DNA of 5,985 nt from JBBRFH01 sp038224615. GTDB taxonomy: Bacteria > Planctomycetota > Phycisphaerae > Tepidisphaerales > Tepidisphaeraceae. The position numbers and the translations under genes are program-made. How positions within the stretch are numbered: position 1 is the first letter of the stretch; each line of letters opens with the position of its first letter. Below the pieces are notes generated by a model. It saw nothing but the letters and a program-made list of their open reading frames with translations, was not told where the DNA came from and did not search any database. The DNA is taken from the NCBI GenBank assembly GCA_038224615.1, contig JBBRFH010000220.1, positions 1 through 5,985 of the forward strand. The letters are read 5' to 3'. Below are positions 1-5,310 of the stretch, in pieces.

Positions 1-1000
1 GTGCGTGCTGATCGAAGATGTCGCGCGGATGATCGGCTACGATAATATTCCCGCCGCCGACGAGCCGGCGCACGCCACGCGCGGGCAGGCGTCCAAAGCG
101 GACCTGCTGCGAACGACGATCGCCCGCACGCTTGTCGGTTACGGCTGGTACGAGACCAAGAATGATCCGCTCGAGAACGAGCAGCGCACCAGCAGATGGC
201 TCGGCAAGCCCGCCGACGCCATCACGCTTGCGAACGCGGCGACCGCTGAAATGTCGGTGCTGCGGCGGTCGCTGGTCACGGGGCTGGCCGCCAGCGCGCA
301 GCGAAATATCTTCCGCGGCGCGACGGTGGTGAAGCTGTTCGAGATCGATCGCACGTTCGCTGCGCTGCCCGGCACATGGACCCTGGGCGGCATCGTCGGC
401 GGCGCTGCACAGCGCGTTGCCTGGCGCGGTGGGGAGGCGAAGATCGACTTCTTCAGCATCAAGGGTGAGATCGAAGACCTCCTCGAACAGCTCGGCGTCC
501 GCAATGTCACCTTCGCGCCCACGCTCACGGTCCCCTTGAAGGCAGGCGAGGCCGCCGAAATTCAGGTGGGCGGTGACGTCGTCGGCTATCTGGGTGAACT
601 CGACACCACGCTCATCAAGATCGACCGCCAGCCTTATAAGCTGTTCGCGTTTGAGTTGGATTTAGCGAAACTGGAGTCGCGCTTCGCGCCGCCGATCACG
701 TATACGCCGGTGAACAAACTACCCGCGTCGACGCGCGACCTGGCGATCGTCGTCGCGACCAAGGAGCCTTACGCCGACCTCGAAGCGACCATCCGAGCTA
801 CGGCCGGCGCGCTGCTGGAGCAGTTGCAGCTCGTCGATGAGTACCGCGGGCAGCCGGTGCCCAGGGAGCATCGCTCGCTCGCGTTCCGGCTTACGTTCCG
901 CGACCCGTCCCGCACGTTGACCACCGACGAGGTGACGGGCGTGGTCGATCGGATCGTTGCCGAGCTGAAGACCCGGTTCGCCGCGACGCTGCGTGCGTGA
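1..1000 (+). CDS. pheT: Phenylalanyl-tRNA synthetase beta subunit, C-terminal part (5' truncated)
   Basis: This is the beta chain of the alpha2-beta2 enzyme that charges tRNA-Phe in the cytoplasm. The open frame runs in from the left edge (first full codon at 2-4), so a start cannot be given; about 332 codons of a protein usually 650-800 residues long are visible. It begins at the end of the B5 domain, where LIEDVARMIGYDNIP matches the conserved family stretch. The catalytically inactive class II-like core follows, with a recognisable ending around GGDVVGYLGELD. From about codon 235 comes the ferredoxin-fold anticodon-binding domain (FDX-ACB): KLPASTRDLAIVV, a central DEYRG, then SLAFRLTFRDPSRTLTTDEV and a terminal helix. 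The stop is TGA at 998-1000. The start of the core reads YETKNDPLENE where many homologues have a T-Y-S-type strand, so this part is somewhat divergent. pheS is presumably upstream, outside the window. Identity is secure. Confidence 0.95.
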   Translation, partial: CVLIEDVARMIGYDNIPAADEPAHATRGQASKADLLRTTIARTLVGYGWYETKNDPLENEQRTSRWLGKPADAITLANAATAEMSVLRRSLVTGLAASAQRNIFRGATVVKLFEIDRTFAALPGTWTLGGIVGGAAQRVAWRGGEAKIDFFSIKGEIEDLLEQLGVRNVTFAPTLTVPLKAGEAAEIQVGGDVVGYLGELDTTLIKIDRQPYKLFAFELDLAKLESRFAPPITYTPVNKLPASTRDLAIVVATKEPYADLEATIRATAGALLEQLQLVDEYRGQPVPREHRSLAFRLTFRDPSRTLTTDEVTGVVDRIVAELKTRFAATLRA

Positions 1001-1062
1001 TTCATGCCGCAACTGCGGACCCGGATGGCGATTTTTGCGTCAACTTGCGTTTATATCCCTGC

Positions 1063-1092
1063 TTGACGAACGCGCTGAACCGCGCCGATAAT
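1063..1092 (+). promoter_or_regulatory. Sigma70-like promoter upstream of the YrdC-phosphatase fusion
   Basis: TTGACG at 1063-1068 and GATAAT at 1087-1092 each match the consensus at five of six positions and are 18 nt apart. They lie in the 97-bp gap after pheT, in a locally AT-richer patch. Transcription would start near 1098-1100. The GTG at 1098 would then be leaderless, and the in-frame ATG at 1110 would have only a very short leader. The site is read by eye and not supported by data. Confidence 0.5.
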
Positions 1093-1097
1093 CGAGT

Positions 1098-2228
1098 GTG
1101 AAACTTTTGATGCCTGCCCAAGTGATCCGCATCCTCGCCAGCGACGACATCGACGGGGATTTCGATCGCGCCGCGACAACGCTCGATCAAGGCGGACTTG
1201 TCGTGCTTCCCACCGAGACGGTCTACGGCGTCGCCGGGCGGATTGATCGGCCGCAGACGCTGAAGCGCCTGCAGGCGATCCGCGCGTCCAACGAAGCCAA
1301 GCCCTGGACGCTGCACCTGGCCGATCCCGACCAGGCCTACACCTACGTACACCCGGACGGCGACCTTCCGCGGCGGCTTATTGGCAAGCTCTGGCCGGGG
1401 CCGGTCGGGCTTAGTTTTGATGTGCCGGCCGATCAGCGGGCGGCGCTGGTGGCGAAGCTGGGCATCAGCGAAGTCGACCTGTTCGACGGCAACCTGATCA
1501 CCTTGCGCTGCCCCGACCATCCTGTCTTCCGCGAGGTCGCCGCCCGCGCGAACGTGCCACTGGCGCTGACCAAGCTCGGCGATGTCACATCGCAACTGCC
1601 CGCCGATTTTTCGCCTGATAGCGCCGGCGTCGATCTCGCGATCGACGCCGGGCCGACCCGGTACAGCAAGCCCTCGACGCTCCTGCGCGTACACCCGCAT
1701 CGCTATGAGATCGTTCGCGCCGGCGTGTTCGATGACCGGATCATCCAGCGCCACCTTCGGACGACGGTCCTGTTCGTGTGCAGCGGCAACACCTGCCGCA
1801 GCCCGATGGCCGAGGCACTGACGCGCAAAATCATCGGTGAATCGCTCGGGACCACCAGCGACGAGCAACTCGAAGGCCGCGGCTATGCGGTGGCGTCGGC
1901 GGGCGTCTACGCGATGGCCGGCACGCGCGCCACGCCGCAAGCCGTCGAGGCGTTGAAGGCGATGTCGGCCGACCTCTCGCGGCATCGCAGCCAGCCAGTC
2001 ACGCCCGAATTGCTGCACCAGGCGGACGTCATCTACGTGATGGGGCGTTCGCATGCCAGCGCCGTCGGTTTGCTATCGTCGGTCGCTTATAAGAAAATCC
2101 GTGCGCTCGATCCCGCGGGGGACATCGAGGATCCGATCGGCTCCGACGTGCAGACGTACCGGAACCTGGCCGAGCGGATGGAAGGGTTGATCCGTCAGCG
2201 GTTGAAGGAAGACAAGATCATCTCGTGA
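1098..2228 (+). CDS. TsaC/Sua5/YrdC domain fused to LMW phosphatase (YwlE-like protein-arginine phosphatase)
   Basis: This is a 376-residue two-domain protein. Residues 10-210 are a YrdC/Sua5 domain, the family that makes threonylcarbamoyl-AMP for tRNA t6A. It keeps PTETVYG (38-44), WPGP (99-102), LRCPDHPVF (136-144) and the later Ser-Thr (193-194) and R-x-G (207-209). However, the K-x-R motif reads R62-A-S64 and the S-x-N motif is absent around 156-162 (ALTKLGD), so synthase activity is doubtful. Residues 222-372 are a low-molecular-weight phosphatase. The P-loop is C228-SGNTC-R234-S235, and the general-acid pair is D345-P346. Thr232 in the loop, and stretches such as SAGVYA and ATPQAVEAL, resemble Bacillus YwlE, the protein-arginine phosphatase; classical tyrosine phosphatases usually have a bulky aliphatic residue there. 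There is no clear Shine-Dalgarno. GTG 1098 gives this length; ATG 1110 (MPAQVIRIL) is an equally good start. The stop overlaps the next gene by 4 bp, so co-translation is likely. Confidence 0.9.
   Translation: MKLLMPAQVIRILASDDIDGDFDRAATTLDQGGLVVLPTETVYGVAGRIDRPQTLKRLQAIRASNEAKPWTLHLADPDQAYTYVHPDGDLPRRLIGKLWPGPVGLSFDVPADQRAALVAKLGISEVDLFDGNLITLRCPDHPVFREVAARANVPLALTKLGDVTSQLPADFSPDSAGVDLAIDAGPTRYSKPSTLLRVHPHRYEIVRAGVFDDRIIQRHLRTTVLFVCSGNTCRSPMAEALTRKIIGESLGTTSDEQLEGRGYAVASAGVYAMAGTRATPQAVEALKAMSADLSRHRSQPVTPELLHQADVIYVMGRSHASAVGLLSSVAYKKIRALDPAGDIEDPIGSDVQTYRNLAERMEGLIRQRLKEDKIIS
1624..1651. repeat. Perfect 12-bp hairpin inside the YrdC domain coding sequence
   Basis: CCGGCGTCGATC (1624-1635) and GATCGACGCCGG (1640-1651) are exact reverse complements around a TCGC loop. 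The hairpin encodes residues of the local AGVDLAIDAG motif of the YrdC domain. A repeated Val-Asp/Ile-Asp pattern in GC-rich code could produce it by chance, but a perfect 12-bp stem with a 4-nt loop would be stable in mRNA. Confidence 0.6.
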
Positions 2229-2698
2229 GCCACTCAGAAGACAAAAGATCGGTGCGGAAGGTGGGTGTCGCCTGCGACCATCGCGGCTTCGACGCCAAAA
2301 AGAAGTTGCTGGCCGTGCTGAAAGGCAGCGGGTATGGATGCGTTGACCTGGGTTGCGACACGCCCACCCCGTGCGACTACCCGGACGTGGCGATTCCTGC
2401 GGCCTGTGTCGTCGCATCGGGCAAGGTCGACGCCGCCGTCTTCCTCGATTCCAGCGGCATCGGCATGAGCGTTTGTGCCAACAAGGTCAAAGGTGTCCGC
2501 GCCGCCGTCGTACACGACGAAGTGATGGCCCGCGTCGCGCGCGACGCCAACCATTGCAATGTCCTGTGCCTGGGTGTCGATCTGCTGCCTTACGATCAGG
2601 TGGTGAAGATCGTGGAGGCGTTTCTCGCCACGCCGTTCTCCGACGGACGCCACGCGCGCCGCGTCGAGAAGATCTCGCAGCACGAGAAAGACCTCTGA
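2225..2698 (+). CDS. RpiB/LacAB-family protein (ribose-5-phosphate isomerase B-like) lacking catalytic Cys and His
   Basis: This 157-residue protein matches the RpiB/LacAB fold and usual length (about 145-160). The family interconverts ribose 5-phosphate and ribulose 5-phosphate. It retains the N-terminal CDHRGF (17-22), the DYPD motif (51-54), GIGMSVCANKVKGVRAAV (78-95) and the phosphate-binding tail GRHARRVEKI (141-150). Two catalytic sites differ. Where RpiB has the Cys of the CGTG motif, this has Asp75 in DSSG. Where RpiB has H-N-D, this has A108-N109-H110. The Glu used by mycobacterial-type enzymes (SGNGE) corresponds to Met81, so it is not that subtype either. GTG 2225 overlaps the TGA of the fusion gene (GTGA), which supports this start and translational coupling. 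The order fusion-then-rpiB parallels Bacillus ywlC/ywlE/ywlF. Family membership is secure; isomerase activity is uncertain. Confidence 0.88.
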   Translation: MSHSEDKRSVRKVGVACDHRGFDAKKKLLAVLKGSGYGCVDLGCDTPTPCDYPDVAIPAACVVASGKVDAAVFLDSSGIGMSVCANKVKGVRAAVVHDEVMARVARDANHCNVLCLGVDLLPYDQVVKIVEAFLATPFSDGRHARRVEKISQHEKDL

Positions 2699-2723
2699 TC
2701 GCGCGGCCGGTTGACTTCTGCTG

Positions 2724-2729
2724 TACAAT
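2724..2729 (+). promoter_or_regulatory. Possible -10 element upstream of the HEAT-repeat gene
   Basis: TACAAT matches the -10 consensus at five of six positions in the 97-bp gap after rpiB. A TTGACT lies at 2711-2716 but only 7 nt away, too close for a standard sigma70 pair, and no good -35 sits at the normal distance. If used, the leader would be roughly 60 nt and would end in the GGAGG at 2784-2788. The HEAT gene could equally be read through from the upstream operon. Confidence 0.3.
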
Positions 2730-2783
2730 GAGCGGCTTATCGCCGTCTTCCTCCCGCGCTGATGTTGTGGGGCGAATACCGGT

Positions 2784-2788
2784 GGAGG
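2784..2788 (+). promoter_or_regulatory. Strong Shine-Dalgarno of the HEAT-repeat gene
   Basis: GGAGG lies 7 nt before ATG 2796 and fixes that start. It is the clearest plus-strand ribosome-binding site in the window; the fusion gene and rpiB have none this good. Confidence 0.75.
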
Positions 2789-2795
2789 ATGCACC

Positions 2796-3779
2796 ATGGC
2801 CAAACGTTTGCCCGTCGAACAGCAGATCGCCGATCTTGTCGCGCTGCTGGACCAGCCCGTCACTGAAGAGCTCACCCTCACGCTGCGCACGGCGCTGCTG
2901 TCCAAGCAGAGCCTGGTCGCCGCCAAGGCCGCCGACGTGGCGGGCACGCTGTCGATCGCGGCGCTGCAGCCGGATCTCGAGGCGTCTTTCGCGCGCCTGA
3001 TGCTCGACCCGACGAAGAACGACAAGGGCTGCATCGGCAAGATCTCGATCGCTGCGGCGCTGCAGAAGATGGCATTGCCCGCGGAGGCGACCTTCCTCGT
3101 CGGCATCAAGCACGTGCAGCTTGAAGCCATCTGGGGCGGCGAAAGCGACACGGCCGTCACGCTGCGCGGGCTGTGCGCGTTCGGGCTTGTCCAGATGGGG
3201 TATGCGCGCGTCATGCCGATGCTGGTCGACCTGCTGACCGATCCCGCGTCCGAGGCCCGCATCGGCGCCGTGCAGGCGCTGTCGGCGACCGGGCAGGAGT
3301 CGGCGTCACTGCTGCTGCGGCTGAAGGTTCTCATCGGCGACACCGAGCCGAACGTCATCGCCGAGTGCCTGACCGGGCTGATGAAGCTTTTTCCGAAGAC
3401 GGCGGTCGATTTCGTCGCCGGCTTCCTGTCGCGCCCCGATTCGCCGCTTGCCGAGGCGGCAGCGATAGCATTGGGGGAATCGCGAACGGTCGAAGGGCTG
3501 GAAGTTCTTAAGACGCACTATCGCGAGGGCCTGACCCGCGCCAACCGCCGTATCGTTTTGCAGGCGATGGCGCTGGTGCGACTGCCCGAGGCAATCGAGA
3601 CGCTGGTCGAGATCGTCCGCGCCGACGACGTTCCGGCGGCCGTCCATGCGATCGAGGCGCTGGCGCTCTATCGCCGCGATGAGCACGTCCGCACGCGTCT
3701 GCACGCCATCACCCAGGCCCGCGGCGAGCCCGCGCTGGTCGAGACGATGCGCGAGTGGGCGAACCCCAGCACCACGTAG
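2796..3779 (+). CDS. HEAT-repeat protein with a conserved central block
   Basis: This is a 327-residue, almost entirely helical protein with no signal peptide or membrane segment, so probably cytoplasmic. Paired amphipathic helices of HEAT type run through most of it and are clearest from about 130 to 300. Examples are VMPMLVDLLTDPASEARIGA and PLAEAAAIALGESRTVEGLE, with the typical D-P and R-x-x-A-x-x-A-L pattern. HEAT arrays are protein-binding scaffolds. Residues 75-130 are more distinctive than a generic repeat: KDKGCIGK with an IAxAL helix, then GIKHVQLEAIWGGESDTA and LRGLCAFGLV. As far as I recall, this block recurs in bacterial HEAT proteins of unknown role, for example in Acidobacteria and Planctomycetota. 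No catalytic motif is visible. GGAGG 7 nt upstream fixes ATG 2796. The gene ends 11 bp from the convergent Dabb gene with no obvious terminator between them. Function is unknown. Confidence 0.85.
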   Translation: MAKRLPVEQQIADLVALLDQPVTEELTLTLRTALLSKQSLVAAKAADVAGTLSIAALQPDLEASFARLMLDPTKNDKGCIGKISIAAALQKMALPAEATFLVGIKHVQLEAIWGGESDTAVTLRGLCAFGLVQMGYARVMPMLVDLLTDPASEARIGAVQALSATGQESASLLLRLKVLIGDTEPNVIAECLTGLMKLFPKTAVDFVAGFLSRPDSPLAEAAAIALGESRTVEGLEVLKTHYREGLTRANRRIVLQAMALVRLPEAIETLVEIVRADDVPAAVHAIEALALYRRDEHVRTRLHAITQARGEPALVETMREWANPSTT

Positions 3780-3790
3780 CACCGCGAAGG

Positions 3791-4090
3791 TTATGCAAAG
3801 TCGTACACCTGCACGCGCTTCCAGATGGCCTTGTTGCGCTCGATGAACTTCAGGTGCTGCGGGTGGACCTGGTAGGCGTCGTGGGCGGCTTTGTCCTCGA
3901 ACGCGGTGAGCAGGCCGACGGCGTAGGTGTTGTCGACCACCTCGCGCGGCGTCATCGCCGGCCGACCGACGTCGAAACACTTCAGGCCGGGAATGCTCCC
4001 CAGGTACTCGCGGCAATCGTTCTTCAATTGCTCCTGAGCATTCGCCGGCGCGTCGGCGTTCAACCAAAACAAGACTACGTGGACGAACAT
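3791..4090 (-). CDS. Dabb (stress-responsive A/B barrel) domain protein
   Basis: This 99-residue protein is a single Dabb domain, the dimeric alpha/beta-barrel ferredoxin-like fold of stress-responsive plant proteins and many small bacterial proteins. Diagnostic stretches are the first strand HVVLFWL (4-10), the helix ending in LGSIPGL (30-36), VGRP (41-44), TYAVGLLTAFED (55-66), AAHDAYQVHPQHLKF (68-82) and the closing strand W-x-R-V-x-VYDF (90-98). The length is typical for a stand-alone domain. AGGAG (4100 down to 4096) lies 5 nt before ATG at 4090 and supports the start. The substrate and role are not predictable; the family includes aromatic-compound enzymes and proteins of unknown function. 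It is convergent with the HEAT gene. The repeat block begins about 24 bp upstream of its start, so its promoter must lie in or beyond repeated DNA. Confidence 0.93.
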   Translation of the reverse strand: MFVHVVLFWLNADAPANAQEQLKNDCREYLGSIPGLKCFDVGRPAMTPREVVDNTYAVGLLTAFEDKAAHDAYQVHPQHLKFIERNKAIWKRVQVYDFA

Positions 4091-4113
4091 CGCTTCTCCT
4101 TCGTTTCTATCTG

Positions 4114-4149
4114 ACCACCAAGGGCACCAAGGGCACCAAGAATACCAAG
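4114..4149 (+). repeat. 9-bp tandem repeat (xxxACCAAG) x4, left outer arm
   Basis: Four consecutive 9-bp units read ACCACCAAG, GGCACCAAG, GGCACCAAG and AATACCAAG. The first two, plus a base or so, pair with the right arm at 4358-4377. ACCACCAAGG-type arrays are, to my knowledge, a recurrent dispersed intergenic repeat in several GC-rich bacterial phyla. Confidence 0.85.
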
Positions 4150-4194
4150 GCCCGGATTGCGTGCGAGTGCGAGGTGAAGCACAAGCCTCCGGCC

Positions 4195-4257
4195 GTCATC
4201 CCGAGCCACCCGCATGTCATCCTGAGCTCCCCGCATGTCATCCTGAGCGAAGCGAAG
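4195..4257 (+). repeat. 21-bp tandem repeat, three units
   Basis: Units at 4195-4215, 4216-4236 and 4237-4257 all start GTCATCCYGAGC. The first two end in a C-rich tail followed by GCAT, while the third continues into GAAGCGAAG, the left arm of the 27-bp inverted repeat. The array looks like stepwise duplication of the palindrome's end. Confidence 0.8.
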
Positions 4258-4340
4258 GATCTACTTGCAGTGGCGAGGGTCTCCTGCTGCTGAAGGGCCT
4301 TGCCGCCGCGAGAAGATCCTTCGCTTCGCTCAGGATGACA
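4236..4340. repeat. Perfect 27-bp inverted repeat (CATCCTGAGCGAAGCGAAGG family)
   Basis: The left arm 4236-4262 starts TGTCATCCTGAGC and the right arm 4314-4340 ends GCTCAGGATGACA. They are exact reverse complements over 27 bp, with a 51-nt loop. The core is, from general knowledge, a very widespread intergenic repeat whose translation gives the spurious peptide HPERSEGS. It lacks a T-tract on either strand, so it is not a canonical intrinsic terminator, though the RNA stem would be very stable downstream of cdsA. Confidence 0.88.
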
Positions 4341-4357
4341 GCGCTTACCGGTTGCTT

Positions 4358-4377
4358 GCCTTGGTGTCCTTGGTGGT
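4358..4377 (-). repeat. Inverted copy of the 9-bp ACCAAG units, right outer arm
   Basis: Read on the minus strand this is ACCACCAAG, GACACCAAG, GC, matching the left arm at 4114-4132 with one mismatch. It begins five T residues after the cdsA stop codon on the minus strand. Confidence 0.85.
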
Positions 4378-4382
4378 AAAAA

Positions 4383-5300
4383 TTAAATCCAACTGAACAC
4401 CAGGTACGCGAACGGCGCCGCCAATAGCGGGGAGTCGATGATGTCGAGCACGCCGCCGAAGCCGGGGATGAGTGAGCTGGAGTCTTTGACCTCCGCGTCG
4501 CGCTTCATCATCGACTCGAGCAGGTCGCCGAGTTGTCCGATGCCGCCGATGACCACGCCAAAGCCGGCGCCCTGCCACCAGGTGATGCCGTAGATGCCGC
4601 GCGCAACCAGCGCGCCCATCATGCCGGCCGTCAGCAAGCCGAAGCCGAGGCCTTCCCAGGTTTTGCCGGGGCTGAGCCAGGGGATGAGCTTGTGTCTGCC
4701 CGTCGCCCGGCCACCGAAGTAAGCGCCGATGTCGGTGAATTTCACGACGAGGAGGATCATCAGGATCTTCATCGTGTCGCCTTGGAAGTGGATGGTGTCC
4801 GAATGATGATGCAGCGCGACCTTGACGCGGATCGCCATCAGGAACCACGCCAGCCCGCCGAGGTAGAGCGTCGCCAGCACGGTGCCGGCCATGTGGTGGA
4901 TGGCTTCGTCGGTCTTGCGATCCAGCGCCCGCATGAGGGCGGCGAGCAACATCACAAACACGATGATGAATGCCAGCGTGCTCGTCGAATACGGCTTGAA
5001 AAAATCGAACTGCGTGAAGAACGCGTGCAGCACCAGCAGTGCGGCCCCCGTGCTGCTGATCGACCGATACGGCTTCACCTTCTCGGCGGCGAACAGGTTC
5101 GCCAGTTCGTAGACCGCAAGCGGGAGAATCGCCATCAACAGGATCAGCAGCCCGATCCCCCCGATCCCGACCGCGTGCGAGCCCACGTACACCCGTTGCA
5201 TGGTCCACTGTTGGGCCGCGTAATCGAGCCACAATAGCGCGAACAATCCCGCCAGCATCAGCGGGCCGTAGGTGAGGCGGTTTTTGAGCGATTGTTCCAT
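4383..5300 (-). CDS. cdsA: Phosphatidate cytidylyltransferase (CDP-diacylglycerol synthase)
   Basis: This 305-residue integral membrane enzyme converts CTP and phosphatidic acid to CDP-diacylglycerol, the precursor of all bacterial phospholipids except those from other routes. About seven or eight hydrophobic segments are visible (around 11-27, 47-68, 84-95, 108-124, 137-156, 178-198, 219-240 and 245-260). The C-terminal half carries the family core: KFTDIGAYFGGR (187-198), GRHKLIPWLSPGKTWEG (201-217), then GQLGDLLESMMKR and the signature region 263-290. In the signature, S263, K266-R267, K272-D273, P279, G282-G283, D286 and D289 fit the pattern. The usual His before GG is Phe281, and the usual Arg after the Asp is Ile287. 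ATG 5300 gives a plausible N terminus, although no Shine-Dalgarno is seen. It lies downstream of valS on the same strand, not in the common uppS-cdsA-dxr cluster; the repeat block follows its stop. Confidence 0.93.
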   Translation of the reverse strand: MEQSLKNRLTYGPLMLAGLFALLWLDYAAQQWTMQRVYVGSHAVGIGGIGLLILLMAILPLAVYELANLFAAEKVKPYRSISSTGAALLVLHAFFTQFDFFKPYSTSTLAFIIVFVMLLAALMRALDRKTDEAIHHMAGTVLATLYLGGLAWFLMAIRVKVALHHHSDTIHFQGDTMKILMILLVVKFTDIGAYFGGRATGRHKLIPWLSPGKTWEGLGFGLLTAGMMGALVARGIYGITWWQGAGFGVVIGGIGQLGDLLESMMKRDAEVKDSSSLIPGFGGVLDIIDSPLLAAPFAYLVFSWI

Positions 5301-5310
5301 GCTGAACTGA

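Larger units (their letters stand above)
4091..4382. repeat. Intergenic composite repeat block between cdsA and the Dabb gene
   Basis: This 292-bp gap has no credible gene and is mostly repeats. From left to right it holds four 9-bp ACCAAG units, about 45 bp of unique sequence, three 21-bp tandem units, a perfect 27-bp inverted repeat with a 51-bp loop, and an inverted copy of the 9-bp units. The outer arms (4114-4132 and 4359-4377) are reverse complements with one mismatch in 19, so the block is nested like a miniature inverted-repeat element. There is no target-site duplication I can identify and no transposase. Confidence 0.8.

Noticed and set aside
1007..1036. Possible intrinsic terminator after pheT (CCGC-AACT-GCGG, then TTTTT at 1032-1036)
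   Set aside because: The stem is only 4 bp and the T-run lies about 13 nt beyond it, so it does not fit a terminator.
1002..2054. Long minus-strand open frame (350 codons) opposite the fusion gene
   Set aside because: It is an Arg/Gly/Asp-rich translation with no recognisable domain, opposite a clear two-domain gene; typical antisense shadow in GC-rich code.
2711..2729. TTGACT and TACAAT as a standard promoter pair
   Set aside because: The spacer is only 7 nt; only the -10 element was kept, at low confidence.
2234..3358. Minus-strand open frame of 374 codons opposite rpiB and the HEAT gene
   Set aside because: It spans two well-supported plus-strand genes and their promoter gap, has low-complexity Ser/Arg composition and no motif.
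4101..4130. Promoter for the Dabb gene using TTGGTG in the repeat as -35 and TAGAAA as -10
   Set aside because: Both hexamers are weak and the spacing is about 15 nt; not better than chance.
4114..4340. CRISPR-like array
   Set aside because: Units are contiguous tandem or inverted repeats without unique spacers of regular length, and there are no cas genes.
4161..4379. Plus-strand ORF of 72 codons in the repeat block
   Set aside because: Its peptide contains HPERSEGS and RSFASLRMT, the translation of the palindromic repeat; it has no ribosome-binding site. It is repeat-derived and not a gene.
4345..5232. Minus-strand frame of 295 codons overlapping cdsA in another register, and a plus-strand 234-codon frame at 4533-5237
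   Set aside because: Both are hydrophilic Arg/His-rich readings of DNA that encodes a clear membrane enzyme in the cdsA frame.
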